Shown piece by piece: positions 22,810 to 31,359 of a DNA stretch of 43,782 nt (positions are counted from its first letter, which is position 1; the number at the start of each line of letters is the position of its first letter). Made by a program: the position numbers and the translations under genes. Source of the stretch: Candidatus Hydrogenedentota bacterium. Its GTDB lineage: Bacteria > Hydrogenedentota > Hydrogenedentia > Hydrogenedentales > SLHB01. The notes beneath the pieces are model-generated. The model worked only from the letters and a program-made list of their open reading frames with translations, did not search any database and was not told where the DNA came from. The stretch is from the NCBI GenBank assembly GCA_016209895.1, contig JACQVH010000176.1, positions 1-43,782 of the forward strand, written 5' to 3'.

Positions 22810-23946
22810 CTATTCGAGTTTTCCGAAGTCTCCCGCCAAGAGTGCCTGTTTACCGTCCATATAATATCGGAAGTGGTCCCAGGAAATATCCGGGGGCACG
22901 GTATGGTCAATCGTCGGAATATAACCGCCTTCCTCGATGAGCGGAATCAGTTCCCGCAAATGCTCGCGGATCGCGGCGGGACCTTCGATCAGCACGCGCT
23001 TGTCTACGCCGCCCCATAACCGAAGCGACTTCCCGAATCGCTTGCGCAAGGCGACCGGATTCACGTTCGAGGCCCGTTCTATCGGCCAGAAGGTGTCCAC
23101 GCCCGCCTCGAGCATCAGCGAAAGCAGTAGTGTCGGGTCGCCATCCGAATCCACCGCAAAATACCGGGTCCCGCGGCTTCGGAAGAACGCGACCAAGCGC
23201 TTCAGGTGTGGAAAGATGAATCCGCGATAGATATCCGGCCCGATCAGCGGTCCCGACTTCATGGCGAGGTCTTCATTGAGCACGAAATACTCGACCTGGA
23301 TTTTGTCGAGCACGGGTCGGCTCGTCTCAATGATAAAGTCCGCGTAGAACTCCATCATCTCGTGCATCAGGTCCGGGTATTCGTACCAGGCCGTGGAAAG
23401 ATTCTCGGTGCCCATGAACTCACGGGCCCGCCAGTAGAAACCGTTTGCCGCACAGTTGTGACCGAGGACGAGTGGGTAATCGCGCTGCTTCCAGTTCTGG
23501 ACGCGGTCATCCAGATCAGGCGGATACCGCGCCGGTAGCGCGGCTATCAGTCGGCGCTTGATGTCCGTGAAATCTTCGGGACGCGCCACCGGAAACGACA
23601 GGTACTGGTCCATGCACATGCGCCCGCCGTCCACCGTGCCGGCTTTGAGCGCCTTGGTTACGATCCCTTTCGAGTTGCGGACAATTTCGTAGTCGGACGT
23701 AACTTCGATCACTTCATGCTGAAAAAGCGGAATGAAATCGTAGTTGACCGGGACGTATTCTCGCCGGTCCAGTCCGAGCGCAGGTTCGCTGACAAACCAG
23801 TTCCACGAGAAATCCTTTACGGCATCGCCAGCCGTCTGTCGCCATAATTGCCGCGTCTGCGGCCATGTCCCTAACTCATGATTGGGCCGCCGGTCGCACG
23901 CGTGGTAGTCCATGCATGCGACAAACCGGTCCAGGTCGGAAACCAT
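22810..23946 (-). CDS. URO-D-family methyltransferase-like protein (2), lacking the zinc motif
   Basis: A 378-residue URO-D superfamily protein, divergent from the first. It keeps the barrel order (MVSDLDRFVACMDYH start, LVLGHNCAANGFYWRAREF mid-protein, then YFVLNEDLAMKSGPLIGPD) and the closing GGYIPTIDHTVPPDISWDHF. Where methyltransferases have H-x-C, it has YFAVDSDGDPTLLL, an Asp pair, so a zinc-thiolate mechanism is not expected. Such URO-D proteins are expanded in PVC-type genomes and their reactions are unproven. A GGGAGG site precedes the ATG at 23946. It lies 33 bp upstream of the GH99-like gene. Confidence 0.85.
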   Translation of the reverse strand: MVSDLDRFVACMDYHACDRRPNHELGTWPQTRQLWRQTAGDAVKDFSWNWFVSEPALGLDRREYVPVNYDFIPLFQHEVIEVTSDYEIVRNSKGIVTKALKAGTVDGGRMCMDQYLSFPVARPEDFTDIKRRLIAALPARYPPDLDDRVQNWKQRDYPLVLGHNCAANGFYWRAREFMGTENLSTAWYEYPDLMHEMMEFYADFIIETSRPVLDKIQVEYFVLNEDLAMKSGPLIGPDIYRGFIFPHLKRLVAFFRSRGTRYFAVDSDGDPTLLLSLMLEAGVDTFWPIERASNVNPVALRKRFGKSLRLWGGVDKRVLIEGPAAIREHLRELIPLIEEGGYIPTIDHTVPPDISWDHFRYYMDGKQALLAGDFGKLE

Positions 23947-23997
23947 CTATGTGAAACCTCCCGTATGTGAACTAATGCCCGTAGCGTCAGCCGTAGC

Positions 23998-24014
23998 GCC
24001 GGCATCCTGCCGGC
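23998..24014. repeat. GCCGGC-ATCCT-GCCGGC hairpin repeat
   Basis: A perfect 6-bp inverted repeat embedded in CGTAGCGCCGGCATCCTGCCGGCA, preceded by a doubled GTAGCG. It matches the style of dispersed REP-like elements. It falls between two genes of the same strand and is not followed by a T-tract in either direction, so it may stabilise mRNA ends rather than terminate. Confidence 0.55.
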
Positions 24015-24021
24015 ACACTCC

Positions 24022-27000
24022 TCAGCGGAGGCCGCGCACATAATCCACGGCGAACTCGGCCGTGGCTGCGCCGTTGCCCGGATCAATGCGGATGCCGGTG
24101 ATGCTTTGTCCCATCCACTGCGCGTGATCTTGGCACTCGATACGATACACATGGAAACTACCGTCCGGGATAACCTCGAAAAGTGCCACGCGGTCTTCGG
24201 AAAATCCGGGTGCGCTACCTGTGCTCCAGTAGAACTGACCTCCGCTGCCGGCGGTGACGCTCATGCGAATCTCAATGCCGCGATACTGGTCTGGCTTGAT
24301 CGCGAGCATCTGGCGCTGAAGGTAGGGGTCGCCGCCCGTGATAGTGTCTGTGAGCAGACCCTCCCGTACGCGCATATCGCGGATGTCATGGGCTGCCACC
24401 CAGCCTTCCTTGTCGGTGTCAAACTCGAACGCGATTTCATCGGCCGTTTTCGGCATGCGCTTGACGTAGCGGAGATGAATACCGTCCACGGAGACATGCG
24501 AGCGGCCATCTCGAGGCACCCTTAGCATTAGGAATGCGGACGATTCGTCGTCCATCCAGCCGGCCTCAGTTCCTTTTGTGATATCCCGCTCCGGAAGAGT
24601 CTCGGTTTCGAGCCTTACGGCGGATGGGCGCGACACGTTTGCGACCAGCACGGTGCCCTGTTCACCCGACGGATAATCCACATTGAAGGTGAGGCGCTCG
24701 GCATCAAACTCAACCTCGGTAATCTTCGCGGCTGCAGTTATGTGGATGCGATAGGGGCCTTCGCCAATCATCGCGGTCTGCGGTTCCGGATACCGGCCCA
24801 TCAGGGAGAGAAGACCGTCAACAATAATGCGCGGCGGGAAGACCCAGGCGGATTTATCGCGGTCCATGGCGCCGATGGAATCCGGCCAGAGGGCGACGTT
24901 CTCGCCTTCGGCCGCTTGCTGATAGAGCGCACTGTGGATTAACAGTTGGGCGATCTGCCGCCAAGGATAGGTGTCGTCATAGGGTGCGAGATGCAAGAGC
25001 GCGTGCGCGTGCGCCAAGCCATTCCATTGGACGGGCCGACCGAACCACGAATACTTGTTCTGTGACGCGCCGAACACCGGAACGCTTGCGCCCAGTAGAA
25101 ACGGTCGTTCCGGGTCGGACCAGAAGTACACGAACGGCAGACCGCGTCGCGCCCAATAAACGGCAGCATCCAGCCAGCGTTGCTCGCCCGAAAACTGATA
25201 CGCCTCGACAAAGGCGTCCACGGCGTAGGCCGCCGCCACGATGTCCGGCGTGTGGACGGGGACCTCCCAGACTTGGGCCGCGCGCGGGACATCTACTATA
25301 GCCATGTATTCGAGGACGGGAAGCATGGCTTCATAGGCTTCGCGGTCGGCCGCGATGCGTGCATACTGCAATATCTTGCGCGCGTTATCCGCGCAGGTAC
25401 CCGATTCGAGGGCGTTGTCCTCACCAAGTTCATGATAATCATATCCCTTGAAGATACCCTGGTCTTCGAAATCGGCATCGAAGCGCCACAAACCGTCGGG
25501 GTCGCGATTTTGCAGCAGAGACAGCGCGTAAGCGGGATCGCCCGCACCGAAATCAGCGCGCTGAGAGTAGCGCAACAAGTCATAGCGCGGTTCGCCACCG
25601 ATCAACGTGGCGACTTGTTCGGCCCGCGCCTTGCTCTTCTCGCGCGTCTCTTGATCCGGACCGACGGCCGCGCCCAATAGGAGGTCCGCGACAAAAGATT
25701 CCGGACGCGCCAGATACGTCAGTTGCGGCGGGCCGTTCTTGGTGAACCACCATTGCTTCGACGATTCGTCCCAAAGCGATTCCAAGTAGCCGCGCATCGA
25801 GAAGTCGATCTCCGCTTCGTACGAGCCGCGCGGAATGGGCGCCGGTTCGGGAATCCCATAACGCTCAAACCAGGCGTCCGTTGCCGCCAGCGCGTCGCGC
25901 CCTCGCCCGTCGGCAAAGACCTGGCAAACAATCGAGAGCGGTTTTCCGGCTTCCATCGGGTACGGTTTCTCTGCCTCGCGCGTGTTAGGTTCGAGGAATT
26001 CCGGCACACTGGGCAGTTGCAAGCCGAGGAGGTGGGCGCGTTGATGATTGAATCGGTCCGGAGATGCGAACACGGCAGCGGGCCATTCGCGGTTGCCGTC
26101 CCATCGTTGATGCATATCCCAGAGGAGCCCCACCGCGCCGGCCTCGCCATGCACGCCGACCGCCGGGACGGTGATCATGAGGGGATGTGGCACGTAGCGT
26201 ACCTGGTGCGGATGCCCGGCTTCGATATCCAGCGTGCTCGAGGAGACTTCATGGTTGACGAGCCATTCGAGTCCCGGGAAGACGGCCTCGTCGCGTGAGA
26301 GCGCATAGAGCATCGGACCATCAAAGCGCAGAAGGTCTCGCGGGTGATCGCATTGCAGCGAATATTTCGTTTCGACCAAGTTCGCGCCCGAATGGCGAGG
26401 CAATCCAAAGGATACGGAAGCCCGCCATTGGGCGCCGTCGCCGTCCTGATAATTCCAGCCGAATACGATCTGCATCCGGTCCGGCGTCGTTTCAGCAGAA
26501 GCGGCTGGGGAGAAAAGTGCCATCTCTTGTCGGCGGCCCGAAGAGTCCCTGAAAGCGATGGTGCTCAACTTTGGCATCCACCCCGCGGTGCGCCATCCTT
26601 GCGCGGTCCTCGTCAGCAATTCGCCGGGACCAAACCCGAAGGCGTTGCGCCCGAAGACTAATCGCAAGGCGTCATTCTCAATCATCGCCACATCTTCATC
26701 GGCGAGCGCCCGCGCATCTCCACTAGGAGTTGGTGTGTTCCTGGCCGTACCGACGACCAGACCGCTCCGAAGTCTTTGGGGTTCCAACACTCCCGGAGCG
26801 CTAACCATCACCCCGACTTCGAGGTGTGGTGTCTCGCCGCCACATCTGAAGTCCGCGCGGAGCGTGCTGGTCGCACCCGGGGGAATCTCCTTCGCTTCGA
26901 TGCGAATCGGCCGTCCTGGTGCGTCGAACTCGGCAACCGCTCCGGAGACGATCGCGCTCCCGCTGTTCTTGAGCACACATTCCAGGCGCACGGTTTCACC

Positions 27001-27906
27001 CGCACGGACCACGGGTGAAATCGGGCCGAAGTTTACAATTTCCAATTGCGGCGAGTATCGTTTTTGAAATGCCGCTTCGGTGGAACCGGACGTCGCGCGG
27101 ACCACCAACGTTCCTTCCTCCGCGCGCCGACCGGACACTTCCCACGTAAGTTTCCTGGCGGCGTCCACCGACAGCGAGCCGAGGTCTTGCTCGCGTGGAG
27201 AGAAGGTGAGTTCGGCACTACCGGCCGTCACGCCTACGCGCACTTGTGGAACTTCACGGTCGCCCACATTGCGCACCTTCGCGGACAGATTAGCGCGGCG
27301 GCCGGGTTGGTCGTTGGATTCCTCGAGTCGCACCGATTCGACGGCGAGCAACGGCCCGACTTCGTCCGCGTATTGAATGTCGTCCACCAACATTTCGCCG
27401 GCGCCGTCGAGAATCCGGACCGCGAAATGCACCCATTTCACCCTTGGGTCCGGAGAGAAATCGTATTTGAGCCGTCCGCGATGCCATTGCCCGTCGCCGA
27501 TATGATCCGGGGGGACAATAAATTCGGCCCGTTTGCCGCCTTGCTCGAAGGCGGTGGCGTCCATCGGAATGACAAAGAAATGGAGATTATTGTTCGTGGC
27601 CGAGAGCGCCTTGTACCAAAATTCCATGCCGCCCTTGACGCGGTCCAGCATGGCTCCCTGTTGTCCGCTCTTAGGAGTCCACGCCCGGTTCAGGCCCGTC
27701 TCCGGATACGGATCTTTGGGCGAGCGAACCAAGCGTAACGAGTGGGCGCCGGAATGAGCGTCGGTATTCTGTATCGCCCCTTGGTTCAGAATCTCCCAGT
27801 CCACTGGTGCCCCGTCAGGGCGCAGTTCCTCGAACGACCCGTTCGTGCAGGGATTCAATGTGGCAGATGCGCACAGGGCAAGCACGACAAACGACGCGTA
27901 GAACAT
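24022..27906 (-). CDS. Large secreted multidomain protein, probable glycan-active enzyme
   Basis: A 1294-residue protein with a signal peptide (MFYASFVVLALCASATL). Residues about 18-180 form a carbohydrate-binding-type jelly roll (NGSFEELRPDGAPVDWEI), and about 185-385 two Ig/CARDB-like domains (VRNVGDREVPQVRVGV, LECVLKNSGSAIVSG). About 400-700 is a beta-supersandwich-like region, followed by a helical region (about 720-1030) with repeated aromatic segments (KGYDYHELGEDNALESGTCA, QVWEVPVHTPDIVAAAYAVD) typical of an alpha/alpha toroid. A C-terminal beta-sandwich (about 1160-1290) follows. This order resembles toroid-fold polysaccharide lyases or hydrolases, but I recognise no exact family or catalytic residues. 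It starts only 30 bp after the hydrogenase protease stop, with a GGGGAG site. Confidence 0.75.
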   Translation of the reverse strand: MFYASFVVLALCASATLNPCTNGSFEELRPDGAPVDWEILNQGAIQNTDAHSGAHSLRLVRSPKDPYPETGLNRAWTPKSGQQGAMLDRVKGGMEFWYKALSATNNNLHFFVIPMDATAFEQGGKRAEFIVPPDHIGDGQWHRGRLKYDFSPDPRVKWVHFAVRILDGAGEMLVDDIQYADEVGPLLAVESVRLEESNDQPGRRANLSAKVRNVGDREVPQVRVGVTAGSAELTFSPREQDLGSLSVDAARKLTWEVSGRRAEEGTLVVRATSGSTEAAFQKRYSPQLEIVNFGPISPVVRAGETVRLECVLKNSGSAIVSGAVAEFDAPGRPIRIEAKEIPPGATSTLRADFRCGGETPHLEVGVMVSAPGVLEPQRLRSGLVVGTARNTPTPSGDARALADEDVAMIENDALRLVFGRNAFGFGPGELLTRTAQGWRTAGWMPKLSTIAFRDSSGRRQEMALFSPAASAETTPDRMQIVFGWNYQDGDGAQWRASVSFGLPRHSGANLVETKYSLQCDHPRDLLRFDGPMLYALSRDEAVFPGLEWLVNHEVSSSTLDIEAGHPHQVRYVPHPLMITVPAVGVHGEAGAVGLLWDMHQRWDGNREWPAAVFASPDRFNHQRAHLLGLQLPSVPEFLEPNTREAEKPYPMEAGKPLSIVCQVFADGRGRDALAATDAWFERYGIPEPAPIPRGSYEAEIDFSMRGYLESLWDESSKQWWFTKNGPPQLTYLARPESFVADLLLGAAVGPDQETREKSKARAEQVATLIGGEPRYDLLRYSQRADFGAGDPAYALSLLQNRDPDGLWRFDADFEDQGIFKGYDYHELGEDNALESGTCADNARKILQYARIAADREAYEAMLPVLEYMAIVDVPRAAQVWEVPVHTPDIVAAAYAVDAFVEAYQFSGEQRWLDAAVYWARRGLPFVYFWSDPERPFLLGASVPVFGASQNKYSWFGRPVQWNGLAHAHALLHLAPYDDTYPWRQIAQLLIHSALYQQAAEGENVALWPDSIGAMDRDKSAWVFPPRIIVDGLLSLMGRYPEPQTAMIGEGPYRIHITAAAKITEVEFDAERLTFNVDYPSGEQGTVLVANVSRPSAVRLETETLPERDITKGTEAGWMDDESSAFLMLRVPRDGRSHVSVDGIHLRYVKRMPKTADEIAFEFDTDKEGWVAAHDIRDMRVREGLLTDTITGGDPYLQRQMLAIKPDQYRGIEIRMSVTAGSGGQFYWSTGSAPGFSEDRVALFEVIPDGSFHVYRIECQDHAQWMGQSITGIRIDPGNGAATAEFAVDYVRGLR

Positions 27907-27936
27907 GAAGTGGTCTCCCCAATTGTACAGCGAACG

Positions 27937-28428
27937 CTATGGTAACGTTGCGAAGCGGCTGGGGCAAGCTGGGGGCTGCCTAGCGCGAATTTGCGCCGAG
28001 ACCCGCCGAATGAGTTCGGGAAGCGCGGCGCGTACTGGCGCGCTGAGTTCGCCTCCGAGGGTACTGGAGTCGGCAACTTCGACGGCGAAGATTCGGATTT
28101 GGCGAGGAAAGTCGAGCGCTAACTGGTCGGCCACGGTTACCAATTCGGGCAGCCCCGTATAGTGCGGGGACGGAGCGACCACGTGGCGCAGTTCCGAAGG
28201 CCCGAATTCCAGGATCGTGCCGGGAGGGTGCTTCCCGGATTGGATGGCATCAATCACGATGGCGCGCTCATAGCCGAGGAAAAAATCGAGCAACGCAAGT
28301 CCGGAAACGGAGGTTTCGACAACATCCACACCTGTCGGTCGCGTTCGCCGAAGACTCCGCGCTGCCAGAATCCCGACGGCGTCATCGGCCAGCAACTCAT
28401 TTCCCAGACCGAGGACGAGGGTTTTCAT
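27937..28428 (-). CDS. Hydrogenase maturation protease
   Basis: A 163-residue nickel-dependent endopeptidase of the HyaD/HycI/FrcD family. It removes the C-terminal extension of the [NiFe] large subunit after nickel insertion. The start VLGLGNELLADDAVGI carries D16, and D60 (IVIDAI) and H89 (SPHYTGLPEL) complete the metal site known from HybD. It follows mvhA with a 2-bp gap, and MvhA has the matching cleavable tail. The final 20 residues (RARQPPACPSRFATLP) look non-conserved. Other maturation genes (hypA-F) are not in the window and must be elsewhere. Confidence 0.95.
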   Translation of the reverse strand: MKTLVLGLGNELLADDAVGILAARSLRRTRPTGVDVVETSVSGLALLDFFLGYERAIVIDAIQSGKHPPGTILEFGPSELRHVVAPSPHYTGLPELVTVADQLALDFPRQIRIFAVEVADSSTLGGELSAPVRAALPELIRRVSAQIRARQPPACPSRFATLP

Positions 28429-28430
28429 AG

Positions 28431-29894
28431 TTAATCCCGCCGGACGGTGCGGAGCAGCCGATGCTCAGGGTCGTAGATGGAAACGAGCAAGGGCATTTGG
28501 CCGGGTAAGGCGTGGGTCGCGCAGCCGTGGCAGGGATCATAGGCGCGGAAGGCCATCTCGATGAGGTTGAGAATCCCGTCGTCCACCTGCCCGTTATGGA
28601 TCAAGCCGCGGGCAGCCTTGTCCACCGACATGGCGATACGGGCGGCGTTGTTCTGGGTTGCGACAATGAGGTTCGCCTTCGTGATGACGCCCCGCTCGTC
28701 GGTCTGGTAATGATGGAAAAGCGTGCCGCGGGGCGCTTCCACGACGCCGATCCCCTCACGCGGCGTTTCCCGGGGTATGGTGCGGACCTCGGGGCTGGCG
28801 ACCTCCGGGTCGTTAGCCAATTCCTGCATACGTTCCGCCGCGTGGAGCAATTCGATCAGACGCGCCCAATGATTGGCCAGCGTATGATGTACCGGCCTGC
28901 CGCCCAAGGTTTGGTAGAACTGTTCGTAGGCCGCCTGCGCTTCCGGTGTGGCCATACCGTCGGCGGCGTTTAACCGTGCCAGGGGCGCGACGCCGTAGAC
29001 GCCGCTGTCTGCGCCTTCATTGAACCCGTTCCAGCCCACGTCTTTCAGGTAGCAAAATTTGATATAGGACCAGGGCTCGACGTGCTCGGCCACGTGCTGC
29101 AAGTAGTCTCGCGCCGGGAACTTGACGAACTCGCGGCCGTCGGGGCCGACGACGCGCAGGTCGCCATCGTAGAAATTGACGCGGTTATTCCGGTCCACCA
29201 GGCCCATGTAGTACGTTTTGTGCGTGTAGGTGTCCGAAAGAATCCATTCGACATACTTCGGATTCTTGAGCACGACGTCGTTGAAAATCCCCAGGCTGAA
29301 ACGGGCAAAACGCACGGCGTGCGCCGCTCCCGCGACAAACTGTTGCCGGTCTTCTTCCGTGAGTGCACGGGAGACGCCGCCCGGCAATCCGAACACCGGA
29401 TGGATGACTTTTCCGCCCGCGAGTGAGATAAGATCGCGCAGTTCCTTGCGTAAGCCGATTACTTCCTTGCCAATCTCCAAACCGACCTTGCCCAGCACGC
29501 CCAAGATATTGCGTTCCGCTTTGGGCGCAGTCGGGCCGACGACAAAGTCCGGTCCACCCAGGAAAAAGAAATGGAGCGCGTGGTCCTCGACGTAGAAGGT
29601 GCTGTAGACGAGTTCCCGAATCTTCTTGGCGGCGGGTGGGGGGGCCACTTGGTACAGATCGTCCACGGCCTTCGTCGCGGCCATATGATGAGCGGTCGGG
29701 CACACGCCGCAAATCCGCGACGTAATCTGAGGCATATCCTCGGCGGGGCGGCCTTCGGCAAACTTTTCGAAGCCCCGCAACTCCGGCACCTGGAAATAGG
29801 CGCGCTCGACGTTGCCGGCGTCATTGAGAAAGATGTCAATCTTGCCGTGGCCCTCGAGACGGGTAATGGGGTCAATGACGATCTTGCGGCTCAT
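28431..29894 (-). CDS. mvhA: [NiFe] hydrogenase large subunit, group 3c (MvhA-like)
   Basis: A 487-residue catalytic subunit. The active-site cysteines are visible: C62 and C65 in RICGVCPTAHH near the N-terminus and C455/C458 in DPCHGCATH at the C-terminus. Protease cleavage is predicted after H461, leaving a 26-residue extension. KIVIDPITRLEGHGKIDI is the usual start. The composition and gene neighbours (mvhG, mvhD, hdrABC) place it in group 3c, which feeds H2 electrons to heterodisulfide-reductase-type complexes in the cytoplasm. ATGA overlaps the mvhG stop by 4 bp. HG between the last cysteines is a variant of the more common LS/IS. Confidence 0.97.
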   Translation of the reverse strand: MSRKIVIDPITRLEGHGKIDIFLNDAGNVERAYFQVPELRGFEKFAEGRPAEDMPQITSRICGVCPTAHHMAATKAVDDLYQVAPPPAAKKIRELVYSTFYVEDHALHFFFLGGPDFVVGPTAPKAERNILGVLGKVGLEIGKEVIGLRKELRDLISLAGGKVIHPVFGLPGGVSRALTEEDRQQFVAGAAHAVRFARFSLGIFNDVVLKNPKYVEWILSDTYTHKTYYMGLVDRNNRVNFYDGDLRVVGPDGREFVKFPARDYLQHVAEHVEPWSYIKFCYLKDVGWNGFNEGADSGVYGVAPLARLNAADGMATPEAQAAYEQFYQTLGGRPVHHTLANHWARLIELLHAAERMQELANDPEVASPEVRTIPRETPREGIGVVEAPRGTLFHHYQTDERGVITKANLIVATQNNAARIAMSVDKAARGLIHNGQVDDGILNLIEMAFRAYDPCHGCATHALPGQMPLLVSIYDPEHRLLRTVRRD

Positions 29895-30874
29895 GGCTGC
29901 GGACCTCCATTCGCCGACGGGTGCGCGTAAAGGAACGACGCCGGCAGACTGTACCGATAGAAGGTGCCAACTGGGTCTACGATGTCATCGAGCCGCGCCT
30001 CGATCTGTTCCTCATCATTCGAGTCCAGAATGGATGCCAGGGCGGACAGGACCTTGGCGCCTTGGTCTTTGACGTGACTCGTCGGTCCCAGGCACCCGGT
30101 GCACGGCATGTTGGCGCCGACACACGGGGCTTCGCAACCGCTCCGGGTAGCGGGACCCAGGCAAAGCAGACCTTGGGCCAGCAGGCATTGCCTGGAATCA
30201 GTTAGCATCTCATGGGGCCGTTTGAACTCTTTGATCAAGAGTTTTTCCGGCTTCGAGTCTTTGCGGGGACATTCGTGGCACAAGGCAATGTCCGGTGCGA
30301 GCACGGCGCCTTTGGCCGGCAGACGATTCTCGAGGATGGCCATCACCGCGCCCACGATCAGCTTCACGGGCGGGGGGCATCCGGGCAGGTAGTAATCCAC
30401 GTCAATCGTTTGATCGAGGGACTTCACGGTGTCGTGAAATACGGGCAGCGTCAGCGTGCCTTCGGGCACCTCCGTCCGCCACTGCGGTACCGTGTTTTCG
30501 GGGTTCACCACACTGGGCGCTTCCTGATACACGCGCCGGAAAATCCCGGCTTGATGATGCAGGTTGGCCAGCCCCGGAATTCCGCCCAAATGGGAACAAC
30601 TGCCGAAGGCCACAATTAACTGCGACTTGGCCCGGAGCAATTCCGCCATTTCTTCCTGCTCCGAAGTGCGGATCGCGCCGTTAACAAAACTTACCGCCAG
30701 CGCGCCATTCTCCATTGCTTCGACGTCTGCCCGCTTGAAGTCGAGGGCGACGGGCCAGAAGACGATGTCTACCGCGTCCACGACTTTGAGGATGGTTTCG
30801 GCGAGGTCCACCACGGCCTCTTCGCACCCGCCGCATGAGGCGCACCAGTAGAATCCCACTTTGGGCTTGCTCAT
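29891..30874 (-). CDS. mvhG: [NiFe] hydrogenase small subunit (MvhG-like)
   Basis: A 327-residue electron-transfer subunit carrying three iron-sulfur clusters. The proximal cluster uses C11/C14 (YWCASCGGCEEA), GSCSHLGG and LPGCPPP. The medial and distal clusters use CHECPRKDS and the Cys-rich LLCLGPATRSGCEAPCVG and MPCTGCLGPT. No twin-arginine signal is present, so it is cytoplasmic, as in group 3 enzymes. It overlaps mvhD by 4 bp and mvhA by 4 bp. It passes electrons from the Ni-Fe site to MvhD. Confidence 0.96.
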   Translation of the reverse strand: MSKPKVGFYWCASCGGCEEAVVDLAETILKVVDAVDIVFWPVALDFKRADVEAMENGALAVSFVNGAIRTSEQEEMAELLRAKSQLIVAFGSCSHLGGIPGLANLHHQAGIFRRVYQEAPSVVNPENTVPQWRTEVPEGTLTLPVFHDTVKSLDQTIDVDYYLPGCPPPVKLIVGAVMAILENRLPAKGAVLAPDIALCHECPRKDSKPEKLLIKEFKRPHEMLTDSRQCLLAQGLLCLGPATRSGCEAPCVGANMPCTGCLGPTSHVKDQGAKVLSALASILDSNDEEQIEARLDDIVDPVGTFYRYSLPASFLYAHPSANGGPQP

Positions 30875-31359
30875 GGGACGCCTCCCGCCACCGGCACGAG
30901 CCGCGTACGGCGCGCTTGGGGTTTCGGAGCCAAGCGCAGTGGTCCCAAACGTCGGAGTTCCTCGGTCATCTCATTGATGACCCGCTTCACTTTCTCGCCT
31001 TCCGACGCGGAAATCCATTCGAGCCGGAGACGCTCCTCCTCGATGCCCATGCTTTTCAAGAGACGCCGGAGCAGCTTGTATCGGCGCAAGGCCTTGTAGT
31101 TTCCTTCCTGGTAGTGACAGTCGCCGGGATGGCACCCACCGATCAGGACTCCATCGGCGCCTTGGCGAAATGCTGCCAGCACAAATTGCGGATCAATTCG
31201 TCCCGAACACATGAGTCGGATGATCCGCACGTTCGGTGCATACGCCATTCGCGAGGTACCCGCCAAGTCCGCCGCCGTATACGTACACCAATTGCAAAAG
31301 AAGGCTACGATGTCCGGACGGAATGGCCGCGGAGATTCAGAACGGTGTTCGTTAGACAT
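30871..31359 (-). CDS. mvhD: MvhD-type [2Fe-2S] linker subunit
   Basis: A 162-residue protein linking the hydrogenase to HdrA. Five cysteines typical of the family are present: C22 and C25 (FFCNWCTYTAADLAG), C51 (RLMCSGR), C76 and C81 (GCHPGDCHY). They bind a [2Fe-2S] cluster in homologous complexes. IIRLMCSGRIDPQFVLAAF and EKVKRVINEMTEEL are normal for the family. The C-terminal basic tail (PKPQARRTRLVPVAGGVP) is not conserved. The start overlaps the hdrA stop by 8 bp, supporting stoichiometric translation. Confidence 0.96.
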   Translation of the reverse strand: MSNEHRSESPRPFRPDIVAFFCNWCTYTAADLAGTSRMAYAPNVRIIRLMCSGRIDPQFVLAAFRQGADGVLIGGCHPGDCHYQEGNYKALRRYKLLRRLLKSMGIEEERLRLEWISASEGEKVKRVINEMTEELRRLGPLRLAPKPQARRTRLVPVAGGVP

